This document shows positions 26,736 to 35,721 of a stretch of 64,000 nucleotides of DNA, one piece after another. Below the pieces are notes generated by a model. The model was not told the DNA's origin. It was given only the letters and a program-made list of their open reading frames with translations, and ran no database searches. How positions within the stretch are numbered: the stretch's first letter is position 1; the number at the start of each line of letters is the position of its first letter. Where the stretch lies: the NCBI GenBank assembly GCA_902762385.1, contig CACWNQ010000001.1, forward strand, positions 372,001 to 436,000, given 5' to 3'. The stretch comes from an uncultured Bacteroidales bacterium (lineage in GTDB: Bacteria; Bacteroidota; Bacteroidia; Bacteroidales; Muribaculaceae). Made by a program: the position numbers and the translations under genes.

Positions 26736-29486
26736 TTAATTGCCCATAAGTATTGAGTAAACCATCGTCACATCAGCACTAGTGATTGCACCGTCGCCAT
26801 TCACATCACTAGTTGCAATGAAGGTCTCATCACTATTAAGCAGATAGTTGTAGAGTGCTGTAATATCAGCACTAGTGACAACACCATCGCAGTTTACGTC
26901 ACCAATAACATGATTGGCTCCTTTGACAACTGTAACAACAACCACAAAGTCTGGAACCGAAATCTCAGTATGTGCGTCAGCTGTAGTCATAACGACGTTT
27001 TTCACAATAAACTCGGTAGTACCAGTAAAGTTCTCAATAGCCTGAATGTCAATGTTCATGACTGAACCACTATTGCCTGAGAAATCAGATGGAGGAAAAC
27101 TCACTGCAACCACACGTATATCTCCATTGTCCTTTGAATTTGCAATAACGTAGTGGTTATCGCTCATTCGGTCAGTTAGTGTGATGCTATAGTCTCCATT
27201 GCCTGCTTGAGGAATAGAAAGCTCAGTAGGCATAACAATGTCAAACTGCACCGCCGCAACATTGGTAATCTCATTATCCATAATCACAGGCACGTTCAGT
27301 GTTTTACCTGATTCTATGCTGAAGTCATCGATATAGAGAGTATCGACAGGCACATATGGCCCACTTGCTGTAACTACCACGGAAAAGTCATCGATAGTGA
27401 TGTCACCTCCACTGGTCTTAAGCACCACATTCTTAACATTGATGACTGTTGAGCTAACAAACTCTCTTGAAGCTCTGACTTTCAGATACATGATATTACC
27501 ATTATCACCAGTAAATGCTGCCAGAGGATTGCTCGATTCCACAATATGTATCAAATCCCCTTGTTGAGTGATAGTAACCACATGTCCATTGGCACGCTCT
27601 CCAAGTCGTGCCTGGTTAGAGACAGTAAGCATCTGAGGCACTTCAAGATCAAATTCAACTGCGTTGACCTCAACGGTCTCGTTAGTAAGTACCACAGGAA
27701 CTTGAACTGAACGTCCTGGAGCAATAGCAAAATCGCTGATGATAAGGTTGTCACTTGGCACATATACACCATTGGCTGTTACATCAACATCGAAGTTATC
27801 AATCACAGTCTCAACTTCATCTGCACTTGTAAGGACCACATCGGTAGCATGAATTACAGCTGTTCCTGAATAATCGCGGCTAGCAATAACATTAATGAAC
27901 ATCACCTCGCCAGTATTGCCCGAAAAATTGACTGGTGGAAAACTGAAAGCAGCAATTGAAAGAGTGCTGCCATTCACATTTGCAACCACTTGATGAGTCT
28001 CGCTCTTGCGATCACTCAGAGTAACACCTTGTGGTGAAACTGTGAGGCCTGTGGGCAGTTCTAATTTTAACTGGAAAGCAGCAACTGGTGTTGCCTCGTT
28101 ATCCATAATCACTGGAACTTGCAACGTTTGACCAGGAGTGATCTCAAAGTCATTGATATAGAAGAGATTCTCAGGCACGAACACACCATCGGCAGTTACT
28201 GTTACATCAAAGTCTTCGAGTGTAGTGACATCACTATTAGGCTCTATAAGACGCACATTGCTCACATTGATAACAGCCTGGCCTTCAAAAGTTCGGTCAG
28301 CAGCCACCTCAATATCAAGGACAGAGCCCTCGGTACCAGTGAAAAGTCGCCCATATTTCCCTTTGACTTCCACTTTATAGATGCCATCATCGAGTGTTGT
28401 GACAATCAAATTATGATTAGGCGCTCTATTGGTAAGAGTAAATGCATCCTCTGAAACTGACAATCCCTGTGGCAATGTCATTTCGAAACTAAAAGAGCAA
28501 AACTGAGTTACTTCGTTTTCAAGAAGCACAGGCATGATTTTCTTTTTACCTGGCTTGATGACAAAGTCTTCAATAGTCAAACGATCTGTAGGCACATAAA
28601 CACCATTGGCAATTACGTTGACATCAAAGTCCTCAACCGGGCTCTCATGTGCATCACTCGTAGAGAGCATCACATTGCAAAACGAAATCACTGCACTATC
28701 TGTAAATGATTTGCTCGCAGTGAAATCGATATACATTATATCGCCACTGTCACTACTGAAATCAGCAGTAGGGAAACCAAATGCCACCACGCTCCAATGA
28801 TCACCGTTGTAGTTGGCGGCCAACTGGTGAGTCTCGCCCTTGCGGTCGCTAAGGGTAAACGAGCCGGCAGTAGTGGAAATCCCCGCAGGCAGATACATAT
28901 CAAACTGGAAACCAGCAATGGCGCTAGCATGATTGTCAAGAACCACGGGCACTCGCAACGTACTGCCTGGCGCAATCTCAAAATCGTTCATATAGAACTC
29001 GTTGCCAAGCACGATAAACCCTTCTGCAGTTACAGTGACCGCAATGTCAGGACAACTATGCTCATGAGCATCGGCTGTAGTAAGCGCAATGTTCTTAACG
29101 TTGATAGTGGCCTGACCATCAAAGTCGGTCGCGGCCACCACATCGATGGTCAGCACTGCCCCACTCTGTCCTGAGAAATTAGTGGCAGGGAAACTGAATG
29201 CCATTACCGTTATGTGGTCGCCATTAACCTTTGTCATAAGTTGGTGTGAGTTCGAAGCACGTTCGCCCAACCTGAAACCACCATCGGCAACACTAAGGTC
29301 CGACGGAATATAAAGGTCAAATTGGAAAGCAGCAAAATCGGTATCGGGATTATCGAGCAAGACTGGCACAGTGATTGTGTCGCCAGCCTTAACCGAGAAG
29401 TCGTCGATGCGCAACACATTAGCCGCCTGAGCATGTAAAGCTCCAGTCACCAACAATAGAGTTAAAACATGAAATAGCTTTTTCAT
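26736..29486 (-). CDS. Secreted protein of six cohesin-like modules with C-terminal dockerin
   Basis: A 916-residue exported protein, signal peptide about 1-21. Six modules of about 135 residues follow, at about 23-156, 163-295, 302-434, 441-573, 580-709 and 717-855. Each opens with the pattern D-F-x-[IV]-x-x-G-x-x-x-x-[VM]-P-V-x-[LM]-[DTE]-N, passes through F-x-[LM]-x-[LVM]-P and a G-x-[IV]-[ML] turn, and ends in N-V-x-L-x-x-x-D-type strands. This is the order of strands in type I cohesin domains. Residues 860-916 are a type I dockerin with two calcium loops (DVNCDGVVTSAD and DVNGDGAITSAD), each followed by a helix. There is no enzyme or sorting tail. Multi-cohesin plus dockerin is the layout of a scaffold, but partner binding is inferred. 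Confidence 0.82.
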   Translation of the reverse strand: MKKLFHVLTLLLVTGALHAQAANVLRIDDFSVKAGDTITVPVLLDNPDTDFAAFQFDLYIPSDLSVADGGFRLGERASNSHQLMTKVNGDHITVMAFSFPATNFSGQSGAVLTIDVVAATDFDGQATINVKNIALTTADAHEHSCPDIAVTVTAEGFIVLGNEFYMNDFEIAPGSTLRVPVVLDNHASAIAGFQFDMYLPAGISTTAGSFTLSDRKGETHQLAANYNGDHWSVVAFGFPTADFSSDSGDIMYIDFTASKSFTDSAVISFCNVMLSTSDAHESPVEDFDVNVIANGVYVPTDRLTIEDFVIKPGKKKIMPVLLENEVTQFCSFSFEMTLPQGLSVSEDAFTLTNRAPNHNLIVTTLDDGIYKVEVKGKYGRLFTGTEGSVLDIEVAADRTFEGQAVINVSNVRLIEPNSDVTTLEDFDVTVTADGVFVPENLFYINDFEITPGQTLQVPVIMDNEATPVAAFQLKLELPTGLTVSPQGVTLSDRKSETHQVVANVNGSTLSIAAFSFPPVNFSGNTGEVMFINVIASRDYSGTAVIHATDVVLTSADEVETVIDNFDVDVTANGVYVPSDNLIISDFAIAPGRSVQVPVVLTNETVEVNAVEFDLEVPQMLTVSNQARLGERANGHVVTITQQGDLIHIVESSNPLAAFTGDNGNIMYLKVRASREFVSSTVINVKNVVLKTSGGDITIDDFSVVVTASGPYVPVDTLYIDDFSIESGKTLNVPVIMDNEITNVAAVQFDIVMPTELSIPQAGNGDYSITLTDRMSDNHYVIANSKDNGDIRVVAVSFPPSDFSGNSGSVMNIDIQAIENFTGTTEFIVKNVVMTTADAHTEISVPDFVVVVTVVKGANHVIGDVNCDGVVTSADITALYNYLLNSDETFIATSDVNGDGAITSADVTMVYSILMGN
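26922..29420 (-). repeat. Six tandem cohesin-like modules (about 400 bases each)
   Basis: The coding DNA for residues 23-855 is six diverged direct repeats in frame, separated by linkers that mostly read G-[VF]-[YF]-V-P. Modules 2 and 4 share the longest similar stretches. Confidence 0.75.
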
Positions 29487-29519
29487 ATCTAAAAGAGCTT
29501 TTTCAATTAAGGACCGCCA

Positions 29520-31238
29520 TTATTTCACAAGCACCTTCTTACCGTTAATTACATAAACACCTGTAGGAAGCCCCTTTGTTGCCTCAACTGGATTTGCGTT
29601 ATGACGCAGAAGTATTCCTCGCATGTCATAAACATCAACGCTCATTGCGTTATTACCCACTTGAGAAATAGCAGTGACTACAGGAGCAGCATTAACATTG
29701 GGCAGCACGCTTTCAACTTCATTACTCTGAGTGAAGAAGATATCGCTGATAATCATGTTACTACTTGCATCGATCGAAGCATCGGTTTTCACCTTAAGAG
29801 TAATAATAGCATCGTTGCCAGCAGCTATCTCTGTGTTACCGATAGAGAACCCAAGCAGACGGATAGAACCGTCGGGGTTAACACCGGTCATCAACGTGTG
29901 AGAAGCAGCACGACCAGTGAGAGATGCACTCTCAAGTGTGAGACCCTGTGGCAAGGTAACATCCATCTGGAAACCAGCATAAGGTGTTGCATTGTCAAGA
30001 ACGATAGCGATAGTTCCGGTTGCTGGGTCGAAGTCGCCAAGGCTTAGCACATCGTTCGTAATTGCCTTCGACATCCGCAACATTGGAGCAGCACTGTTAC
30101 CCACTGCGATATTGGCAATAGCAATAAGGTCGGTGATATTGATAGAACCGCTTGCATTTACGTCGGCAGCCTCTTCAACAAACACCTCGGGAGTGATGCC
30201 CACAATATAGTTGGCTACGCACATCACATCGGTGACATTAACCTTCTTGTCGGCATTCACATCACCAGGAATTGGGAGTTCCTCAAATGGTAATGTACCT
30301 GTATTGAGAATAATCTTAGCGTTGCCGCCAATGAATCCCATGCCGTCGCGAACAGGGTCAGCAAGGGTTATGTTGCCCATATCAAACTCAGTCTCAGAAG
30401 TAACAAAAGCCTTTGCATCCTCATTAGTTAGCACATCGGCATAACCATCAGCGTTCTGCTCCCAATTATAGAGGCCAAAATGATAAGTGATTCCCGTTTG
30501 GTTGTCCTTATAATCGGTTAATACTTGATTGGGGTTCACCCATGAGTTTTTATCATCACCAGGGGCATACTCTGGAACAAAACCATAGTCTAGGAAGTTA
30601 TAAATTGTTATCTTGTTATTATAGTAATATAGATATACTGGGAATAATGCCACCTCGCCAGTGTTATAAACATGGTCATTACTGTCGAAATCGACCTCGT
30701 CGTAGGTCATAGTGGCATTGCTGGCAATGAACTGAGTGAACATGCCATTCTCATACATCGCACCAGCATTCACGTAGGTATCATTGTCAGGGTCATAATA
30801 GATTAAAGCCAAATTCCATGTGGTAGAAATAGTGAAGCCACTGGAATTCACACGACCAGAGAGACTGGTGTTAAGAACAGTATTCACATTCTCATTATTC
30901 ACAACCGACTGAGCAACCACATAGAGGTAGCACGTATATTGCTCATATTGATAGGTGTAAACACTCTGAGGCAAGAACTGGATAGTATTGGCTCCCCAGT
31001 TTACGCTAAAAGTAAGGTCACTACCTTGAGCGAAATAGTTTGACACCGTCACACGACTTGTGCCTCCAGTATACGCCATCTCCACACGGTTAGAGCCTAT
31101 AGTGGCACCGGTCTGGATGTCACGGTCCATCTCAATGTTGATGCTTGCAAGTTTTTCGGCAGTGAAAGCCGAAGCAGCCCACGACACATTGGGCATCATT
31201 AAAGCAAGCAAAAATGTTGCTAAAAAATATTTTTTCAT
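29520..31238 (-). CDS. Secreted protein with dockerin, one cohesin-like module and sorting-type C-terminus
   Basis: A 572-residue exported protein; the signal peptide ends near residue 22. Residues about 25-320 are an unrecognised beta-rich domain with many Tyr, Asn and Asp. Residues 324-380 form a type I dockerin with two loops (DVNADKKVNVTD and DVNASGSINITD). Residues about 397-520 form one cohesin-like module related to those of the neighbouring six-module protein (AGFQMDVTLPQGL, TGRAASHTLM). Residues 525-572 look like a C-terminal sorting domain of the type IX secretion type A kind: VDVYDMRGILL, then LPTGVYVINGKKVLVK. It lies 33 bases before the six-module gene. The dockerin-then-cohesin order with a sorting tail suggests an adaptor on the cell surface; that is inference. 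Confidence 0.8.
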   Translation of the reverse strand: MKKYFLATFLLALMMPNVSWAASAFTAEKLASINIEMDRDIQTGATIGSNRVEMAYTGGTSRVTVSNYFAQGSDLTFSVNWGANTIQFLPQSVYTYQYEQYTCYLYVVAQSVVNNENVNTVLNTSLSGRVNSSGFTISTTWNLALIYYDPDNDTYVNAGAMYENGMFTQFIASNATMTYDEVDFDSNDHVYNTGEVALFPVYLYYYNNKITIYNFLDYGFVPEYAPGDDKNSWVNPNQVLTDYKDNQTGITYHFGLYNWEQNADGYADVLTNEDAKAFVTSETEFDMGNITLADPVRDGMGFIGGNAKIILNTGTLPFEELPIPGDVNADKKVNVTDVMCVANYIVGITPEVFVEEAADVNASGSINITDLIAIANIAVGNSAAPMLRMSKAITNDVLSLGDFDPATGTIAIVLDNATPYAGFQMDVTLPQGLTLESASLTGRAASHTLMTGVNPDGSIRLLGFSIGNTEIAAGNDAIITLKVKTDASIDASSNMIISDIFFTQSNEVESVLPNVNAAPVVTAISQVGNNAMSVDVYDMRGILLRHNANPVEATKGLPTGVYVINGKKVLVK

Positions 31239-31256
31239 TGGCTTATAGGACTTATG

Positions 31257-33236
31257 TTATTTAAAAAGTTTCTTAGTATTGCTGCGAGTGCCATTGTCAT
31301 AAGTAGTGACAACAATATTCACACCATTAAACGGTGTGCTGCTCTCAATACCCATCATGTTGTAGTACTTCACGTCAACAACCTTGCCAGTCGCCTGAAC
31401 TGTGTTGATTGCAGTGGGCACATCGTAGAGACGCAGAGGATATACAATATATTCGGTCGAGAGGTCATCAGTAACAGGATTACTTTGGTTACCATCTTTC
31501 AAAAGTGGTGCGCTACTTGTAGCAGGTGCGACTTTTCTCAAAATAGCATCAAACTCATAAACATATCCATCCTGCGGGTTGCCAGATGGAAAGTAATCCC
31601 AGTTAACCTTGATGCCGCCAGAAAGATTATCAACATTACCATCACTCATTGTATAGAAATTGCCGTCGGCAGCATTATAGCATGCCCAAGTGATGTAGGC
31701 ATATTCCTGCACCTTTGGAGCCACGAAGAAGAAATGGCTATTAGGCGCATAATACTCTTCGTTGAAGCTTGGCATTATATAGATGTTGGGGTCGTAAGGC
31801 TTAGGATCTCCAACCTCGGGTGTTGAGGTAACCGCAATAGTGGGGTTAACCTTGTCAACCAGTTTACCAGTTATGCTCTTACTCTTGATTATCTTTCCCA
31901 CATAGTTGTCGGCATTGGCAACGCCTGTAAGCATTACCCAGTTGCTTTGGTCAAAATCAACAACAGGCTGCACCTTGGTGTTGCCCATATATTCTGCCTC
32001 AACTCGACCCAAGAAGTCAATCTGTCCTTCACCAATCTGCGATGGATATTTATACTTGCCTATATCTTTTGCAAAGAGCACGTTACCCAAAGTGATTGGA
32101 AAGTTATTGCTTGACGGTCCGTAACGCCTTCCATTGACATAACTCCATCCACCGCTATCATTATTTTGTGCCAAGTCGGTTGTGATACTAAAATAACTAT
32201 AACCATCACTTCTGTCATAAAAATTCACAATGGCACTATAATGTACTCCATCAGTTGTTTCCATACGTTGCCCTTGAGTGGGATCCCACCCATTAATGTT
32301 ATAGTCGTTTACCTGTCCAAAAATATGAACTCTTGTGACACCATCTTCAAAATCAACATTCCATGGTGTTAATTGCTCTGTAGAAGATGCTTGTGACACC
32401 CTAAGAGATACAGGCTTTTTATTGTCGTCTAAATCTACTTCTAATTTATATCTTCCAGGAGCAATTTTGAAAGTATTTTCAGTAGTATAATCCGCAAACT
32501 GAATACCCTCAGCTGGCACATTATCAATAACCTTTACACCTACAAGATCATCGTAAACCTCATATTCCTCACCTACGGTGCCATCGTTGACAATATCAAC
32601 CAATTCGGTCTTGTAAGGAGTTAATACTGAACTTTCAAAATATTCAACGACACCAACATATCCAGCAGAACGTTCAGTTCTGATAAAATGTCCCCATGGA
32701 GTCATAGAAAAAGAATCATTCTCCATATCGTAAGTAACGTTCACATAACCTTGTGAAAGACCATATGCAGGTCTTGTTCCATCAAATGCATCGAGGTATG
32801 GATTACTAGTATTTGTATTTGGCATGGCTGGAGAAACAAAACCAAAGAACCATTTTGTAGCAGTGTAATGTCTTCTATTAAAGTCTACAAATACACTTTT
32901 TTGCATATTACAATAGAAATGTTCTCTCCATTTAAAGGTTGCAATTGTATTTGTCTCATCCCAAGAGGTCATACTTGGAATAGATACAATTGTAATAGGA
33001 CCTGTAGTAGCATCATAAGGATATGCAGTCTGATAAAAGTTCGCAAAAGAAAACGTGTTAGCTGTTACATCCCATGTCACAGTCACTTTCCATGAACTCA
33101 CAACTTCACCACCTCGATAATTATTCATAATATAGTCCTTAGTGAAAGAAGCTGGTTGAGCTTTTGCGGTATTATTTGTAGCTAGCGTGGTGAACATTGC
33201 AACAAATAATACTGATAGAGTTAGAAATTTTCTCAT
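31257..33236 (-). CDS. Secreted protein sharing N- and C-terminal domains with its neighbour
   Basis: A 659-residue exported protein, signal peptide ending about residue 26 (TAKAQ). Residues about 27-210 form a domain also present in the 271-residue protein upstream: QPASF start, then a GxVV-x-x-W segment, FxNFY, and a PWG followed 15-20 residues later by VVEYFESS. The central about 400 residues are beta-rich and unrecognised. Residues about 605-659 carry the tail VVDVKYYNMMGIESS, PFNGVNIVVTTYDNGT and KKLFK, a variant of sorting-type C-termini. It is 18 bases before the dockerin gene. Probably surface-exposed; function unknown. Confidence 0.75.
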   Translation of the reverse strand: MRKFLTLSVLFVAMFTTLATNNTAKAQPASFTKDYIMNNYRGGEVVSSWKVTVTWDVTANTFSFANFYQTAYPYDATTGPITIVSIPSMTSWDETNTIATFKWREHFYCNMQKSVFVDFNRRHYTATKWFFGFVSPAMPNTNTSNPYLDAFDGTRPAYGLSQGYVNVTYDMENDSFSMTPWGHFIRTERSAGYVGVVEYFESSVLTPYKTELVDIVNDGTVGEEYEVYDDLVGVKVIDNVPAEGIQFADYTTENTFKIAPGRYKLEVDLDDNKKPVSLRVSQASSTEQLTPWNVDFEDGVTRVHIFGQVNDYNINGWDPTQGQRMETTDGVHYSAIVNFYDRSDGYSYFSITTDLAQNNDSGGWSYVNGRRYGPSSNNFPITLGNVLFAKDIGKYKYPSQIGEGQIDFLGRVEAEYMGNTKVQPVVDFDQSNWVMLTGVANADNYVGKIIKSKSITGKLVDKVNPTIAVTSTPEVGDPKPYDPNIYIMPSFNEEYYAPNSHFFFVAPKVQEYAYITWACYNAADGNFYTMSDGNVDNLSGGIKVNWDYFPSGNPQDGYVYEFDAILRKVAPATSSAPLLKDGNQSNPVTDDLSTEYIVYPLRLYDVPTAINTVQATGKVVDVKYYNMMGIESSTPFNGVNIVVTTYDNGTRSNTKKLFK

Positions 33237-33302
33237 AATAGTATAAATAAAATGACTATCTAAATATTTAATTTGATATCGATGTTTTTAGTTTATGTTT
33301 AT

Positions 33303-33327
33303 ACCCTCTTATCAGCAAGAAGAGGGT
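33303..33327. other. Hairpin in the gap between the two paralogous secreted genes
   Basis: ACCCTCTT and AAGAGGGT form an 8-base stem with a 9-base loop. There is no strong T run in either direction, so it may be a weak terminator, an RNA stabiliser, or nothing. The rest of the 148-base gap shows no gene. Confidence 0.4.
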
Positions 33328-33384
33328 GTAACAAAATGCGTAGTGTACGGCATTCTGAGACACCCTCCTATTGCTAAAACTATT

Positions 33385-34200
33385 TTATCTCATAAATTGT
33401 TTTAAAACTGTTTTCTGCCCATTGCTAAATTCCTTAACAACGATGTTTACACCGTTAAAAGGCTTAGCCGATTCAACTCCTAGGCTGTTGTAGTAACGAG
33501 TGTTAACCACTTGAGCATTAGAGTTTACATCCTGAATTGCTGTGCTAGTATGATTCATTTCTGATCTCTCAAAATACTCAATCACGATAGATGCGCTCAT
33601 GGTGTTCCAATTGTTATTGCCAACAACGCATCCCCAGGGGTCAGAAATCTCGATTGTGCCAGCTGCAACATCGATAGTGCCGTGGCAATCCTGACCACCA
33701 TAATAGGCATAATAGCTACCAGGATCTACGTTATTGTTGATTGGGTCATAAATTCTTACAGGTGAACTTACATGCTGAAAACGAGACACCACAGCAGCCT
33801 TATATGTACGGAATGAGGCATATGAGAACGGTAGATTGGCAAAAACATCGCTCTGTCCCATAGAGCTGGCACGCCAAGTAAAGTTTGCCTTTGTGTCGCT
33901 TACCCAAGTCAGTGTTGTTGGGCTAGAAGTATCAGTGGCATAAGAAGGAAACATCAGGTTAACAACCTCATCATTCACTAAGGCATTAGAATAGAAATTG
34001 TTAAACGTCAAAACACCGGCATCCTTGTCCCACACTACATTGAGGATGTTAGTCCTTACAACATCGCCATCACGAAAGTCTTGCTGAGTGAAATTGTAGT
34101 TAAACGATTCGGGTTGTGCACTTGCTGTAAAACCCACAATCTTGCCCCCAGCAACAAGCAATAGGGCTATTAATCCAGAAAGAGTAATTAATCTTTTCAT
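33385..34200 (-). CDS. Secreted protein, short paralogue with the shared N-terminal domain and C-terminal tail
   Basis: A 271-residue exported protein; the signal peptide ends around SAQ near residue 29. Residues about 30-215 match the N-terminal domain of the downstream 659-residue protein (QPESF start, GDVVRTN, FNNFY, late DPWG and IVIEYFERS). Residues about 220-271 match its tail (TRYYNSLGVESAKPFNGVNIVV, then QKTVLKQF). It thus looks like the long protein without its central region. It is the first gene of the minus-strand secreted cluster, with its own -7 element. Function unknown. Confidence 0.78.
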   Translation of the reverse strand: MKRLITLSGLIALLLVAGGKIVGFTASAQPESFNYNFTQQDFRDGDVVRTNILNVVWDKDAGVLTFNNFYSNALVNDEVVNLMFPSYATDTSSPTTLTWVSDTKANFTWRASSMGQSDVFANLPFSYASFRTYKAAVVSRFQHVSSPVRIYDPINNNVDPGSYYAYYGGQDCHGTIDVAAGTIEISDPWGCVVGNNNWNTMSASIVIEYFERSEMNHTSTAIQDVNSNAQVVNTRYYNSLGVESAKPFNGVNIVVKEFSNGQKTVLKQFMR

Positions 34201-34256
34201 ATTACGATATTTTTTTAGTTAGTAAAGTAATTAATAGTATTATCGGTATTATGGAG

Positions 34257-34264
34257 CAAATTTA
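34257..34264 (-). promoter_or_regulatory. Bacteroidetes -7 element (TAAATTTG) for the secreted cluster
   Basis: The minus strand reads TAAATTTG 57 bases before the 271-residue protein's start. Confidence 0.6.
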
Positions 34265-34397
34265 TAACAATTTATCATAATATACAAGCAAACACGATAT
34301 AAAAATGACAAATTGCAATTATTATTCCAAGACATCTACAAAAATGCATATCAATAACAAAAATTGCCTTTTTCATTGATTTCTCAACGTTTTGTAG

Positions 34398-34405
34398 TAA
34401 CTTTG
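34398..34405 (+). promoter_or_regulatory. Bacteroidetes -7 element (TAACTTTG) for trpS
   Basis: TAACTTTGCAAT lies 39 bases before the trpS ATG. Confidence 0.7.
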
Positions 34406-34443
34406 CAATTCATTTAGAACTATTTTGTACAAATAATAATATT

Positions 34444-35532
34444 ATGAAAAAAGTTATTTTGACTGGCGACCGTCCCACAGGTAAGCTCCACTTGGGACAT
34501 TATGTAGGGTCGTTGCGCCGACGCGTGGAACTGCAAAATGCAGGTGATTATGAGAAAATGTTTGTCTTTATGGCCGATGTTCAAGCGCTCACCGATAATG
34601 CCGACAACCCTGAGAAGATTCGTCAAAACATTATAGAAGTAGCTCTCGACTACCTCTCGGCAGGCCTTGATCCCGAAAAATGCATTATCTTTATTCAAAG
34701 CCATATACCCGAACTCGCTGAGCTCACCACCTACTTGATGAACCTCATTACAGTGAGCCGAGTGGAACGCAACCCAACTGTGAAGACCGAGATAAAAATG
34801 CGTAATTTTGAGGCAAACATACCTCTCGGATTCTTCTGCTATCCCGTGAGTCAAGCTGCCGACATAACTCTTTTCAAGGCCGATATAGTACCTGCCGGCG
34901 AAGACCAGAAACCAATGATTGAAATAACTCGCGAACTTGTTCGCCGCTTCAATGGAACTTACGGCGAAGTGCTCGTCGAGCCTGATATCATGCTGCCCGA
35001 GAACGAAACAGCACGCCGTCTGCCGGGTACCGACGGCAAGGAGAAGATGAGCAAGAGTCTTGGCAACTGCATCTACCTGAGCGACGATGCCGACACCGTT
35101 TGGCAAAAGGTTCGCTCCATGTTTACCGACCCTAACCATTTGAACGTTAGTGACCCAGGTAATGTGGAAGGCAATGCCGTATTCACCTATCTTGATGCTT
35201 TCTCTTGCGACGAGCATTTTGCTAAATATCTCCCCGACTACCAGAATCTCGATGAAATGAAGGATCACTACCGTCGCGGAGGCCTTGGTGACATGAAGTG
35301 CAAGAAGCTATTGAATAGCATTCTCAACGAGATGCTCGAGCCAATTCGCCAGCGCCGTCATGAGTTGGAACAAGATATCCCCGAAATTTACAATATCTTG
35401 CGCCGTGGAACTGAGAAAGCCCGTGAAACCGCTTCTCAAACTATGGACGAAGTGCGCAACGCGATGAAGATAAACTACTTTGAAGACACTGAGTTAATAC
35501 GCCAACAATCAGAGTTTTTCAAGGCTAAATGA
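34444..35532 (+). CDS. trpS: Tryptophan--tRNA ligase
   Basis: A 362-residue class I aminoacyl-tRNA synthetase that charges tRNA-Trp. The HIGH-type motif is [13 protein letters not shown] near residue 12, and the KMSKS motif is [10 protein letters not shown] near residue 200. [25 protein letters not shown] covers the substrate-binding strand. The length is slightly above the bacterial norm. It is a single-gene unit ended by a strong hairpin. A long open frame on the opposite strand is a shadow. Confidence 0.96.
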   Translation: MKKVILTGDRPTGKLHLGHYVGSLRRRVELQNAGDYEKMFVFMADVQALTDNADNPEKIRQNIIEVALDYLSAGLDPEKCIIFIQSHIPELAELTTYLMNLITVSRVERNPTVKTEIKMRNFEANIPLGFFCYPVSQAADITLFKADIVPAGEDQKPMIEITRELVRRFNGTYGEVLVEPDIMLPENETARRLPGTDGKEKMSKSLGNCIYLSDDADTVWQKVRSMFTDPNHLNVSDPGNVEGNAVFTYLDAFSCDEHFAKYLPDYQNLDEMKDHYRRGGLGDMKCKKLLNSILNEMLEPIRQRRHELEQDIPEIYNILRRGTEKARETASQTMDEVRNAMKINYFEDTELIRQQSEFFKAK

Positions 35533-35555
35533 CACAACTCTTATAGCTTATTCCT

Positions 35556-35586
35556 ATCAGCCCTCACAATGTTGTGCAGGGCTGAT
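35556..35586 (+). terminator. Terminator after trpS
   Basis: ATCAGCCCT and AGGGCTGAT form a 9-base stem, with CACAA/TTGTG pairing continuing inside. It is followed by TTTTTT. Confidence 0.85.
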
Positions 35587-35620
35587 TTTTTAGGTACTGG
35601 TCTAAACTCGAAAAAAAGTA

Positions 35621-35653
35621 GATGACTCAATGCAGTCACTGCGTTGAGTCATC
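35621..35653 (-). terminator. Terminator after gpmI
   Basis: GATGACTCAA and TTGAGTCATC form a 10-base perfect stem, with GCAG/CTGC extending it inside. On the minus strand it is followed by TACTTTTTTTC, as expected downstream of gpmI. Confidence 0.82.
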
Positions 35654-35721
35654 ATAGTAAAACGAGTATATGAAATGAAAAAAATGTGTGTTGTATATCG
35701 ATTATTGTTTATTTAAAGATT

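Noticed and set aside
34420-35268. 282-codon open frame on the minus strand inside trpS
   Set aside because: It is fully antisense to a clear trpS with both class I motifs; no promoter or recognisable protein family.
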